This document shows, piece by piece, positions 1-8,101 of a DNA stretch of 30,692 nucleotides (position 1 is its first letter; each line of letters starts with the position of its first letter). The notes under the pieces were generated by a model. It did no database searches and had not been told where the DNA came from. It saw nothing but the letters and a program-made list of their open reading frames with translations. The DNA is from Lachnospiraceae bacterium. Its GTDB lineage: Bacteria > Bacillota > Clostridia > Lachnospirales > Lachnospiraceae. The DNA lies in assembly GCA_900770225.1 (NCBI GenBank), contig CAAGJU010000406.1, positions 1 through 30,692 on the forward strand. The letters are read 5' to 3'. A program made the translations under genes and the position numbers.

Positions 1-1859
1 ACCTTTACGGTAGTCTCCTGATGTGCACCGTTGGTATCCAGGAAAGCGCGGGATATATTGACGATATCCTTTCCTCTCCAGTTCAGCACAAGGCGCGGCT
101 CTTTTGTGACAACAGCCACTTTGACCGCCTCAAGGTTTTCCTCCGCCGCAAAGCCGAGGAATTTATCAGCGTCCTCCGGGCTCACGACAACGGCCATGCG
201 CTCCTGAGATTCGGAGATCGCAAGCTCTGTGCCGTCGAGGCCGGCATATTTTTTCGGAACCTTGTCCAGATCCACGGTAAGGCCGGGTGCCAGTTCGCCG
301 ATGGCAACGGAAACACCGCCGGCACCGAAGTCGTTGCACTTCTTGATGATCGCGGAAACTTCCGGACGGCGGAACATTCTCTGCAGCTTGCGCTCGGTCG
401 GTGCATTACCTTTCTGCACCTCTGCGCCGCAGGTCTCGAGGGATTCGGTCGTGTGAATCTTCGAAGAACCTGTCGCGCCGCCGATGCCGTCGCGTCCTGT
501 TCTTCCGCCGAGCAGGATGATGATATCGCCCGGATCAGAGTTCAGTCTTTCTACATTTTTTCTCGGTGCGGCACCCATGACAGCACCGATCTCCATACGC
601 TTGGCCACATAATTCGGATGATAAATCTCCTTTACATAGCCGGTCGCAAGACCGATCTGGTTGCCGTAGGAGCTGTAGCCGTGCGCAGCCTCACGCGTCA
701 GCGTCTTCTGCGGCAGCTTGCCTTCCAGCGTCTCCGATACCGGACGCGTCGGATCGGCAGCACCTGTCACACGCATTGCCTGATATACATAGGTACGTCC
801 TGAGAGCGGGTCACGGATCGCGCCGCCGAGGCACGTTGCCGCACCACCGAAAGGCTCGATCTCTGTCGGATGGTTGTGCGTCTCATTTTTGAAATTGATA
901 AGCCACTCATCATATTTGCCGTCCACATCAACGGGCACAATGATCGAGCAGGCATTGATCTCATCGGACTCCTCCTGATCGGTCAGCTTGCCCTGCTTTT
1001 TCAGAACTTTCGCGCCGAGGCAGGCCAGATCCATGAGACAGATGTACTTGTCATCCCTGCCCTTGTAGAGGATGTCGTAATCATGGCGATAGCGGTCCCA
1101 GGTTGCCTCGATCGGCGCCGCATAATCGCCGTTGCCGAATTTTACATTTTTCAGCTCGGTTGCAAAGGTCGTGTGACGGCAGTGGTCAGACCAGTAGGTG
1201 TCGAGCACACGGATCTCGGTGAGCGTAGGATCTCTCTTCTCGTCTCTGGAAAAATAATTCTGGATGAAGAGAAAGTCCTTGAATGTCATCGCGAGATTCA
1301 GAGAATCATAGAGCTCTCTGAGGGACGCCTCATCCATGGAAATGAATCCGTCAAACACCTTGATATCCGCGGGCTCCGGGAAATCCATGACAAGTGTGTC
1401 CGGCTTCTCCATCGCTGCTTCACGGGAATCGACGGGATTGATGCAATGATGACGGATGACGTCCAGATCGGCGTCACTCACATCTCCCTCAATGACGTAC
1501 GTCGTTGCCGTACGGATCACCGGCTCCTCGTCACCCTTCAGGAATCGGATGCACTGCACCGCGGAATCAGCCCGCTGGTCGAACTGTCCCGGAAGATATT
1601 CTACGGAAAAGACCTTTGAACCCTCTTTCATCGGGAAGGTTTCCTCATAGAGGATATCTACCGGAGGCTCGGCGAAAACGACATGACAGGCTTCTTCAAA
1701 CACCTCGTCGCTCACATTCTCCACATCGTACCTGATGAGGATACGCACGCCCGTGACACCGGACACGCCCATGTAATGGCGGATCTCGTGGCTGAGATCA
1801 CGTGCCGCTCCGGCAAACTCAGGTTTCTTTTCTACATACACACGTCTGACTCTGCTCAT
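1..1859 (-). CDS. purL: Phosphoribosylformylglycinamidine synthase (PurL), N-terminal part; cut by window edge
   Basis: FGAM synthase converts FGAR, glutamine and ATP to FGAM in the fourth step of de novo purine synthesis, in the cytosol. The frame is open from the ATG at 1857-1859 to the window edge, giving about 619 residues beginning MSRVRRVYVEKKPEF. Recognisable PurL blocks include TYWSDHCRHTTF, the ETHNHPTEIEPFGGAATCLG nucleotide/metal block, and GDIIILLGGRTGRDGIGGA. The full-length single-chain enzyme is usually about 1,250 residues, so roughly the second half, including the glutaminase domain, lies outside the window. An AAAGGAAG ribosome binding site precedes the start. It is transcribed away from the GDPD gene. 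Identity is clear; the partial state is only due to the window edge. Confidence 0.95.
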   Translation of the reverse strand, partial: MSRVRRVYVEKKPEFAGAARDLSHEIRHYMGVSGVTGVRILIRYDVENVSDEVFEEACHVVFAEPPVDILYEETFPMKEGSKVFSVEYLPGQFDQRADSAVQCIRFLKGDEEPVIRTATTYVIEGDVSDADLDVIRHHCINPVDSREAAMEKPDTLVMDFPEPADIKVFDGFISMDEASLRELYDSLNLAMTFKDFLFIQNYFSRDEKRDPTLTEIRVLDTYWSDHCRHTTFATELKNVKFGNGDYAAPIEATWDRYRHDYDILYKGRDDKYICLMDLACLGAKVLKKQGKLTDQEESDEINACSIIVPVDVDGKYDEWLINFKNETHNHPTEIEPFGGAATCLGGAIRDPLSGRTYVYQAMRVTGAADPTRPVSETLEGKLPQKTLTREAAHGYSSYGNQIGLATGYVKEIYHPNYVAKRMEIGAVMGAAPRKNVERLNSDPGDIIILLGGRTGRDGIGGATGSSKIHTTESLETCGAEVQKGNAPTERKLQRMFRRPEVSAIIKKCNDFGAGGVSVAIGELAPGLTVDLDKVPKKYAGLDGTELAISESQERMAVVVSPEDADKFLGFAAEENLEAVKVAVVTKEPRLVLNWRGKDIVNISRAFLDTNGAHQETTVK

Positions 1860-2008
1860 TGATTCTTCCTTTCAAAAGAAGTAAAACCATCGTTAGAACG
1901 CAGAAAGTCTCCTGCACTGTTACAGAATAGCACACATTGCCAGTTAAGGGAAAGACTTTGTTGACTGGATACATCTCAGGAGTAAGATGGGGAACAGGAG
2001 GATTTGTT

Positions 2009-2854
2009 ATGGCTGCTATTATATGGACGATTGTAATTCTCGCGGGTGTGTTCTGCCTGTTTCTCTGGCTGATTCATCCGGCGATGGGAAGAAAAAATGA
2101 ATGCAAAAAGTTTACCACGTGGGATTACGCGCACCGCGGTCTCTGGGATATGAACCTCGGGATTCCGGAGAATTCGATGCCTGCGTTCCGGCGGGCTGTG
2201 GAGAACGGTTATGCGATTGAACTGGATGTACACCTGACCGCTGACCGGAAGCTGGTTGTATTTCACGATGATACGCTGAAACGTGTGTGCGGGGTGCAGG
2301 GGACGCCGGAGTCGATGGAGCTCGCGGATCTGCAGAAGCTCATCCTCTCCGGCACACAGGAGCATATGCCGACGCTGCAGGATGTGCTTGCTCTGGTGGA
2401 CGGACGCGTGCCGATTCTGCTGGAGATCAAACAGCCCACGATGCACTCGGAAATCTGCCGTTACCTGGTGCCTGTGATGCAGACTTACCGGGGACCGTTT
2501 CTGATTGAATCCTTTAATCCGCTGGCCCTCCGGGCGTATAAGAAAATTGATCCCACGCCGCTCTTCGGCCTTCTCTCCGAGCATTACCCGGCTTCCCTGC
2601 AGGTGAATCCGCTGGTGAAGATCCTTTCGACCTCTCTTATGCTCGATGCCATCTGCCGGCCGGATTTTATCGCCTATAATCACCGCACCGTCAATGGCAC
2701 CGGATTTATTCTGGTGAAAAATCTGTTCCGCGCGCCTGTTTTCGTCTGGACCGTGCGAAAACCGGAGGACTATAAAAATTGTCGGAAGCTGTATGATGCC
2801 GTTATTTTTGAGCGTTTTCTGCCCAAATGTATAGATAATACGGAGGCAGCTTAA
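2009..2854 (+). CDS. Membrane-anchored glycerophosphodiester phosphodiesterase family protein
   Basis: GDPD enzymes hydrolyse glycerophosphodiesters to glycerol 3-phosphate and an alcohol. The 281-residue protein has an N-terminal membrane segment (about residues 4-23) followed by the GDPD TIM-barrel signature: YAHRG with His42, PENSMPAF with Glu54, ELDVHLT with Glu71 and Asp73, and VVFHDD with His86. These are the expected catalytic and metal-binding residues. The frame is open from an ATG at 1937, but I chose the ATG at 2009 because AGGAGG lies just upstream at optimal spacing and the membrane segment then starts the protein. A possible promoter, TTGACT (1961-1966) and TAAGAT (1983-1988) with a 16-bp spacer, would give a very short leader and is weak evidence. 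A strong terminator follows the gene. Confidence 0.88.
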   Translation: MAAIIWTIVILAGVFCLFLWLIHPAMGRKNECKKFTTWDYAHRGLWDMNLGIPENSMPAFRRAVENGYAIELDVHLTADRKLVVFHDDTLKRVCGVQGTPESMELADLQKLILSGTQEHMPTLQDVLALVDGRVPILLEIKQPTMHSEICRYLVPVMQTYRGPFLIESFNPLALRAYKKIDPTPLFGLLSEHYPASLQVNPLVKILSTSLMLDAICRPDFIAYNHRTVNGTGFILVKNLFRAPVFVWTVRKPEDYKNCRKLYDAVIFERFLPKCIDNTEAA

Positions 2855-2874
2855 TATTTGATGTATTCATGTAC

Positions 2875-2891
2875 ATCACACTTTGTGTGAT
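2875..2891. other. Small perfect hairpin after the GDPD gene
   Basis: ATCACAC and GTGTGAT are exact inverted repeats around a TTT loop, 20 bases after the GDPD stop. There is no T-run after it, so it is not itself a classical terminator. It may be a 3'-end stabilising stem or chance. Confidence 0.35.
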
Positions 2892-2913
2892 CAACTATAG
2901 TTCATCTCTGGTA

Positions 2914-2962
2914 TTGAAAAACGAGTTAAAACCCACTGTCCGGGTTCTAACTCGTTTTTCAA
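2914..2962. terminator. Bidirectional intrinsic terminator between GDPD and pcrA
   Basis: A 21-bp inverted repeat with one mismatch (2914-2934 pairs with 2942-2962) encloses a 7-base loop. The stem base is A-rich on one side and T-rich on the other (GTTTTTC), so a U-tract forms in both directions. It lies between two convergent genes, which is where a shared terminator is expected. Confidence 0.85.
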
Positions 2963-2985
2963 TCTGAAAGAAACAGATCGTCTTC

Positions 2986-3021
2986 TATGCACCACCCTGC
3001 ATTTATGCACCACCCTGCATT
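2986..3021. repeat. Perfect 18-bp tandem duplication
   Basis: The unit TATGCACCACCCTGCATT occurs twice with no gap (2986-3003 and 3004-3021), in the non-coding gap between the terminator and the 3' end of the helicase gene. Each copy also contains the small inverted pair ATGCA/TGCAT. Confidence 0.9.
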
Positions 3022-3098
3022 GAGAGAATTATCATGATCTCATTACAAAGATTTATGAAGCATAACAGTTAAAATCGATGACCCATGGATCATTGCGG

Positions 3099-5780
3099 TC
3101 ATGAATCAACTTTCTGCAGTTTGGCGAACGATGCAAACATGCGCTTGACGCCGTAATTCTCGAAATCGACGGTCACCTCGAAATCTTTTTTCCCGTCCTT
3201 GATCTCCTGCACGGTACCGACGCCGAACTTGACGTGCCGCACCTTATCGCCGACACCGAAATCCAGGTGATCGGCTTTTTTCACACGGAACTGTGCGGCG
3301 TTGAACTTCGGTTTCGGTCGTTCTGCACCGATCGTCGGATTGATATATGCCGCGGAGCCATAGCTTCCCAGCCGTTTCTGTCCGCTGTCGTAACCGCTGT
3401 AGGTGCCGCCGTCATAGCCACCCGACTGCGCAGATTTTTTCTGATAACTGCGCTGCCCGCCGCTGAACGCGGATTCTCTGCTGCCGCTGTACATATCCTC
3501 CGACGCTGTTGCATATGAACCGGCCGAATTGCGGCTGCCGTGCTGGCCTGACGAGCCACGGCCGGTACCATACCTGCCGGATGAGCCCCAGCCATCTCCA
3601 TATGTATTCGAAATATCCCGGCTCCCGCCGAGCAGATCTGCCGCGGAAAAATTCCTGCTACCGCCGAGGAAATTCCGTGTATCGGTTGTCTCGCGCTCGA
3701 GCTCCACATATTCCCGCGGGATTTCCTGTATAAAGCGGGATGCCGTCATCGGTGTGCTCTCGCCGCGGATCATCCGCCAGTGCGCTGCCGACATCGTCAG
3801 ATCTTTTCTGGCTCTCGTGATACCCACATAGCAGAGCCGCCGCTCTTCCTCAAGATCATCCGGGTCACCCGTTCCGATCGACATAAAGCTCGGGAAGGAG
3901 CCTTCCTCCATGCCCACCATATAGACATTGTCAAACTCCAGTCCCTTGGCCCCGTGCAGCGTCATCAGAAGCACGTAGTCGCTGCCTTCTTCCACGTCAT
4001 CAATGTCAGCGACAAGGGAAACCTGCTGTAAAAATTCCGTGAGCGACGGATGCAGCGCCTCTTCGTCATACGCCTCCGTCTTGGAGATAAATTCATCGAT
4101 ATTTTCTATTCTGGCCTGCGCCTCATCCGTGCCCTCTGCTTCAAGCGCACGCACATAGCCGGTGTCGTCGATAATTTTTTCCAGGAGACTGCGCACCGTG
4201 AATCCTCGTTTACCTGCCGCTCCACCTGTATTTGCGTCTTCAACATTCCCAGAATTGCGCAGATCCAATGTCTCCGCTGTTTCCGGCTGTGCTGATCCCG
4301 AAGTTATCGTTCCGGCAGCATCCGCAAGTTCTGCTGTCGAGCCGTCGGACGATGTCGTCGAAGCTGAGACAAGTGCCTTATAAGCTTCGATCTGATCGGT
4401 GAACTGTCGGATTTTTGACACGGCTCTGCCAAGTCCCGGGACGTTGTCAGCATGAAGCAGTGCTTCATAGAAACTCAGACCGTTGGCAAGGGCAAATACG
4501 TTCACCTTTGAAATCGAGGCGGCGCCGATGCCGCGCTTCGGGATGTTGATGATCCTCTGCGCTGACAGATCGTCCTGTGCACTGTCGATTACCTTCAGAT
4601 AGGCGAGCAGATCCTTGATCTCACGTCTGGCGTAGAAGTTCACGCCGCCGACGATCTTGTAGGGGATATTTTCCTGAATAAATTTTTCCTCGAAGAGACG
4701 GGACATCGCATTGGCGCGGTACAGCACGGCAAAATCCGAGTATTTAAATCTGCCGCTGTCCATTTTGTTGCGGATGTCGGCGGCCACATACTCGGCCTCT
4801 TCAAAGCCGTTGTCGAACTCGCGGAAATGGATCTTCGATCCATCGCCGTTTTCCGTCCAGAGCGTTTTCTTTTTTCTGCCCTTGTTGTGCGCAATGACCT
4901 CGTTGGCCGCATTCAGGATATTCTGCGTCGAGCGATAGTTCTGTTCCAGCCGGATGACCTTCGCATCACGGAACACCTTCTCGAAATCGAGGATATTTCT
5001 GATATTGGCTCCCCGGAACTTGTAGATTGACTGATCATCATCGCCGACCACACAGAGATTTCTGTACCGGGAGGCAAGCAGCTGCACAAAACGGAACTGC
5101 GCACTGTTCGTATCCTGATACTCATCAATCATGATGTAGCGGAAGCGGTTCTGATACTGCTGCAGTACATCGGGGAACTGTTCAAAGAGTTCCACCGTCT
5201 TCATCAGCAGATCATCGAAATCGAGTGCATTATTTTTTGCGAGGCGGGCCTGATATTCCCTGTAACAGTTCGCCACCTTCTGGTCAAACCAGGAATCCGC
5301 TTCCTTCGCAAACTGATCCGGATCCTCCAGTTCATTTTTGGCTGAGGAGATCCGTGCGAGGATCGCGCGCTCTCTGAACGTCTTCGGATCGAGAGCCAGC
5401 GTATGCAGAACCTCTTTCATGACCTGACGGCTGTCGTCGGTATCATAGATATGAAAATTCCGGTCAAACCCCAGGCGATCGCCGAAACGGCGCAGGATCC
5501 TGCAGCAGGTAGAATGAAAGGTGGACACCCAGATGCTCTGCGCGCCATCGCCTACGAGCGCATTGATCCGCTCCCGCATTTCACCGGCAGCTTTGTTCGT
5601 AAAAGTAATGGCAAGGATATTCCAGGGATTCACGCCTTTTCTGTCTACCAGATAAGCCGCACGGCACGTGAGCACCCGCGTTTTTCCCGATCCCGCACCA
5701 GCGAGGATCAGCAGCGGTCCTTCCGTCGTCTGCACAGCTTCCAGCTGCTCTTTATTCAGTCCGTCCAGATAATTTTTCAA
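3099..5780 (-). CDS. pcrA: ATP-dependent DNA helicase PcrA/UvrD (SF1A) with extended low-complexity linker
   Basis: A 3'-5' SF1A helicase for repair and for clearing RecA and stalled complexes. Visible motifs are the Q-motif region near residue 9 (LNKEQLEAV), Walker A AGAGSGKT at 27-34, Walker B DEYQD, motif III DDDQSIYKFRGA, motif IV EQNYRST, motif V LMTLHGAKGLEF and motif VI ERRLCYVGITRARK. At 893 residues it is well above the usual 720-750. The excess comes from a Ser/Thr/Ala/Gly-rich insert at about 468-525 in domain 2B and a Gly/Ser/Tyr/Arg-rich stretch at about 701-818. The tail (about 819-893) is the conserved PcrA C-terminal Tudor-like RNA-polymerase-binding domain (VRHVKFGVGTV). The start is TTG at 5778-5780 with GGAGGG upstream. 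It is monocistronic, with a terminator on each side. Confidence 0.95.
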   Translation of the reverse strand: MKNYLDGLNKEQLEAVQTTEGPLLILAGAGSGKTRVLTCRAAYLVDRKGVNPWNILAITFTNKAAGEMRERINALVGDGAQSIWVSTFHSTCCRILRRFGDRLGFDRNFHIYDTDDSRQVMKEVLHTLALDPKTFRERAILARISSAKNELEDPDQFAKEADSWFDQKVANCYREYQARLAKNNALDFDDLLMKTVELFEQFPDVLQQYQNRFRYIMIDEYQDTNSAQFRFVQLLASRYRNLCVVGDDDQSIYKFRGANIRNILDFEKVFRDAKVIRLEQNYRSTQNILNAANEVIAHNKGRKKKTLWTENGDGSKIHFREFDNGFEEAEYVAADIRNKMDSGRFKYSDFAVLYRANAMSRLFEEKFIQENIPYKIVGGVNFYARREIKDLLAYLKVIDSAQDDLSAQRIINIPKRGIGAASISKVNVFALANGLSFYEALLHADNVPGLGRAVSKIRQFTDQIEAYKALVSASTTSSDGSTAELADAAGTITSGSAQPETAETLDLRNSGNVEDANTGGAAGKRGFTVRSLLEKIIDDTGYVRALEAEGTDEAQARIENIDEFISKTEAYDEEALHPSLTEFLQQVSLVADIDDVEEGSDYVLLMTLHGAKGLEFDNVYMVGMEEGSFPSFMSIGTGDPDDLEEERRLCYVGITRARKDLTMSAAHWRMIRGESTPMTASRFIQEIPREYVELERETTDTRNFLGGSRNFSAADLLGGSRDISNTYGDGWGSSGRYGTGRGSSGQHGSRNSAGSYATASEDMYSGSRESAFSGGQRSYQKKSAQSGGYDGGTYSGYDSGQKRLGSYGSAAYINPTIGAERPKPKFNAAQFRVKKADHLDFGVGDKVRHVKFGVGTVQEIKDGKKDFEVTVDFENYGVKRMFASFAKLQKVDS
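3327..3680 (-). other. Coding low-complexity tract: Gly/Ser/Tyr/Arg-rich linker of PcrA
   Basis: About 118 codons (residues 701-818) are dominated by Gly, Ser, Tyr and Arg, with recurring GGSR, GSSG and SGYD-like units. It separates the helicase core from the C-terminal Tudor-like module. The composition predicts an intrinsically disordered segment. Confidence 0.8.
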
Positions 5781-5806
5781 GCGATTATCCCTCCGTCAGC
5801 TTCATA

Positions 5807-5839
5807 TAAAAAACAGGCCGTCCGAGAGACCGGACGGCC
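5807..5839 (-). terminator. Intrinsic terminator of the symporter transcript
   Basis: On the minus strand a perfect 9-bp GC stem (GGCCGTCCG with CGGACGGCC; 5816-5824 and 5831-5839) is followed by TGTTTTTTAT. It sits between the symporter stop and the helicase start. A second, weaker stem (CCTGTA/TACAGG, 5848-5866) lies next to it, with a T-run on the plus-strand side. Confidence 0.85.
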
Positions 5840-5965
5840 AAACGCACCCTGTAATCATACTACAGGTTTATTTTTTTTCAAACGCTTTCGATAAATACAG
5901 CTGCGCAACTGTTCACTCAGCGCTCAGGATATTCAGAGATACAGATGCTTCCTGTCCGCAGCCGG

Positions 5966-7399
5966 TCAGGGAAGTCTGCCGAGACTCTTCGCCCTGTCGA
6001 AGTAGTCCTTCACCTCAGCCACAACGACGCCGTTCAGCGCAATCAGTGCGATCAGGTTCGGGATCGCCATGAGGCCGTTCACGATATCGGCGATCGTCCA
6101 TACTGCAGATACAGTCATGTACGGTCCGATAAATACGCAGATGATGTACAGCGTACGGAAGATCTTCGTCGCTCTTTTGCTGTTGTGGCTCAGATAATCA
6201 AGGCAGCGCTCGCTGTAGTAGTCCCATCCGAGGATCGTCGTAAAAGCGAAGAACACGAGGCAGAGCATCAGAAGGAATGCAGAAAGCTGCTCCGGGAAAG
6301 GCAGTCCGATCTGGAAAGCCTTTGAAGTGATCTGCACGCCCTCCAGTCCGTCGATCTGATAAGCGCCGGTGAGTACGATGGTAAGACCGGTCATGGAGCA
6401 GATGATCAGCGTATCAATAACTGTACCAAGCATGGAGATCAGGCCCTGACGGACCGGCTCATCAACCTTTGCAGCTGCTGCCGCGATCGGCGCGCTGCCG
6501 AGGCCGGCTTCGTTGGAGAAAATACCTCTGGCGATACCCTTCTGCATGGCCATCACCATGGCACCGAGAGCTCCGCCCGCTGCGGCACGCAGTCCGAATG
6601 CGCTCTGAACGATCGTCACAAAAGCACCCGGAATTGCAGGAATATGTGTCAGAATAACAATGAGAGAAATGGCAATGTAGATGATAGCCATGAACGGCAC
6701 GATCTTCTCAGCGACGCTGGAGATTCTCTTCAGTCCGCCGATGATAACCAGTGCAACGACAAAGGTCAGGATCAGGCCTGCGATCACCGTAGACCAGGAC
6801 AGCTGAAGGCCAAAAATATTGACCGTAGCCGCCATGTTCGGATCAAAGAAGCCCTGGACAGCACTGGTGATACCGTTGATCTGTGAGAATGTACCGATAC
6901 CGAAAAGGCCGACGAGCAGTCCGAAGAAGGCAAATATTTTTGCCAGCCATTTCCAGTTGCTGCCCATACCTTTTTCAATGTAATAGAAAGGTCCGCCGAC
7001 GATATGTCCGTCTTCCGCCTGTGTTCTGTACTTTACGGCAAGTGTGCACTCGGAAAACTTCGTTGCCGTTCCCACGAGAGCTGCTATCCACATCCAGAAC
7101 ATGGCACCCGGGCCGCCGGCTGCTATAGCGGTCGCGACACCTACGATATTACCGGTACCGATCGTCGCGGAAAGCGCTGTACACAAAGCCTGAAAACTGG
7201 TCACATCACCCGTTCCGCCCGATGACTTCTTATTGCTCTCCTTGGAAAAAAGCAGCTTGAAACCGAGGCCCATCTTGCGGAACTGCAGTCCCTTCAGACG
7301 GATCGTCAGCAGAAGACCGACGGCCAGAATCGCCACGATCAGCGGGATGCCCCATACATAGTTGTCAATTGTGCCCAGTAAATCGTTAAATGCTTTCAC
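5966..7399 (-). CDS. Sodium:alanine/glycine symporter, AGCS family
   Basis: A 477-residue polytopic membrane protein of the AGCS (AlsT/AgcS) family, which imports alanine or glycine with Na+. Family blocks seen are ALSATIGTGNIVGVATAIAAGGPGAMFWMW near the N-terminus, KGIARGIFSNEAGLGSAPIAAAAA in the middle, and TTILGWDYYSERC near the end, among about ten hydrophobic segments. Length is normal for the family. The start is GTG at 7397-7399 (MKAFNDLLG), with a purine-rich GAGGAGGAGAACAGGAAAA upstream. It follows a glycine riboswitch, which makes glycine a likely substrate. The gene is transcribed alone, from a recognisable promoter to its own terminator. Confidence 0.93.
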   Translation of the reverse strand: MKAFNDLLGTIDNYVWGIPLIVAILAVGLLLTIRLKGLQFRKMGLGFKLLFSKESNKKSSGGTGDVTSFQALCTALSATIGTGNIVGVATAIAAGGPGAMFWMWIAALVGTATKFSECTLAVKYRTQAEDGHIVGGPFYYIEKGMGSNWKWLAKIFAFFGLLVGLFGIGTFSQINGITSAVQGFFDPNMAATVNIFGLQLSWSTVIAGLILTFVVALVIIGGLKRISSVAEKIVPFMAIIYIAISLIVILTHIPAIPGAFVTIVQSAFGLRAAAGGALGAMVMAMQKGIARGIFSNEAGLGSAPIAAAAAKVDEPVRQGLISMLGTVIDTLIICSMTGLTIVLTGAYQIDGLEGVQITSKAFQIGLPFPEQLSAFLLMLCLVFFAFTTILGWDYYSERCLDYLSHNSKRATKIFRTLYIICVFIGPYMTVSAVWTIADIVNGLMAIPNLIALIALNGVVVAEVKDYFDRAKSLGRLP

Positions 7400-7663
7400 T
7401 TTTCCTGTTCTCCTCCTCTTCCAGTAACCTTGAGACTTAGCGATTCAGGCCTCCGGATGCCTGCTTGATCGTGAATATGCACGCCTCAGGTACTATCCCC
7501 TGATGGCGGTGCAGCCTTCCGTACAGCAGGCAGTTGCGTCGCGGCTTCAGTCATCGATGCGATACGCAGCACCTGCTCCCCTGCAATGAGCAGACAGCAC
7601 ACTCTCGAAGGAAAATTCGACAGCCTGCCAAATCTGTAAAATTTCGCATGGAAGGGTTTCACG
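7400..7663 (-). other. Long structured leader between riboswitch terminator and symporter start
   Basis: About 260 bases with no convincing coding frame. Two clear stems are present: CGCC-A-TCAGG pairing with CCTGA-GGCG at 7482-7508 (9 bp, one bulged A, 8-base loop), and CAGGC/GCCTG at 7446-7463. I see no second glycine aptamer here: the GCCGAAGG and CTCAGGCAAAAGG signatures occur only once. The function of these stems is unknown. Confidence 0.5.
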
Positions 7664-7701
7664 CACAAAGAAAAGAGCCGGTCCACGTATGGATCAGCTC
7701 T
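7664..7701 (-). terminator. Riboswitch expression-platform terminator
   Basis: On the minus strand AGAGCTGATCCA and TGGACCGGCTCT (7690-7701 and 7674-7685) form a 12-bp stem with one G-U pair and one A-C mismatch around a TACG loop. TTTTCTTTG follows. It lies about 45 bases after the glycine aptamer, the position expected for transcriptional control. The aptamer 3' strand GGACAG could pair with CTGTTC in the linker as an alternative fold. Confidence 0.75.
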
Positions 7702-7747
7702 CCAAAGAGTTTAGAACAGTGAATTAAGCATAAACATAGCAGCTATG

Positions 7748-7850
7748 CTCTGTCCTTTTGCCTGAGAGATCAGCTGCTATTGCATCGTGTGCACTCTTCT
7801 GCATCACAGCCTTACACCTTCGGCGCCTCTGATACGAGGACTCTCCAGAG
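7748..7850 (-). promoter_or_regulatory. Glycine riboswitch aptamer (gcvT element), single
   Basis: The minus strand carries the diagnostic glycine aptamer core: GGAGAGTCC at the 5' end, AGGCGCCGAAGGTGTAAGGC in the middle, and CTCTCAGGCAAAAGGACAGAG at the 3' end. P1 is CTCTG (7846-7850) pairing with CAGAG (7748-7752). Glycine riboswitches are known ahead of gcv genes and Na+:alanine/glycine symporters. Only one complete aptamer is visible. Because the downstream gene imports the ligand, an OFF switch is the sensible expectation, but that is inferred. Confidence 0.93.
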
Positions 7851-7867
7851 ATCATCATCACCTCTGC

Positions 7868-7896
7868 ATACTACTATGCCGAATTCGCTCTGTCAA
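7868..7896 (-). promoter_or_regulatory. Sigma-70-type promoter of the riboswitch/symporter transcript
   Basis: The minus strand has TTGACA (7891-7896), a 17-bp spacer and TAGTAT (7868-7873). The predicted transcript start near 7860 is about ten bases before the aptamer, which fits well. Confidence 0.75.
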
Positions 7897-7970
7897 TCAA
7901 AAATTCTCTCACTCATTTTCTCTATAGCTTTGGTTCAGCACCAGCTTACGTAGCAGCACTCCCATTGATA

Positions 7971-8097
7971 CAGATACTTCCACCTCGCAGCCATCCGCAG
8001 ACGCCGGTGGTTAGTGCGCCCGAGGCGCAGCCGACGGGCAAACTTACCACCGCTGCGTCGAGGACGAGCGAGAGCGTGCTGCGAGTGGAAGTATCTG
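7971..8097. repeat. Large two-tier imperfect palindrome directly after macB
   Basis: The outer arms are 7971-7990 and 8079-8097 (CAGATACTTCCAC...TCGCAG), identical as inverted repeats apart from one inserted base. The inner arms 8005-8022 and 8035-8052 (CGGTGGTTAGTGCGCCCG versus its inverted partner) match at all but three positions. The element starts four bases after the macB stop and lacks a T-tract. It looks like a REP/MITE-like intergenic repeat or a structured 3' UTR rather than a simple terminator. Confidence 0.75.
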
Positions 8098-8101
8098 GAT
8101 A

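Noticed and set aside
21..1735. Long open frames on the plus strand opposite purL (up to 260 codons)
   Set aside because: They are antisense shadows of a clear PurL frame, have no ribosome sites and show no recognisable domain composition.
7486..7686. 66-codon minus-strand frame in the symporter leader
   Set aside because: It begins inside the riboswitch terminator, has no ribosome site and does not resemble a leader peptide for glycine control.
7664..7701. Second glycine aptamer after the first
   Set aside because: A GGAGAG is present, but the GCCGAAGG and CTCAGGCAAAAGG core elements are missing; the sequence folds into a terminator instead.
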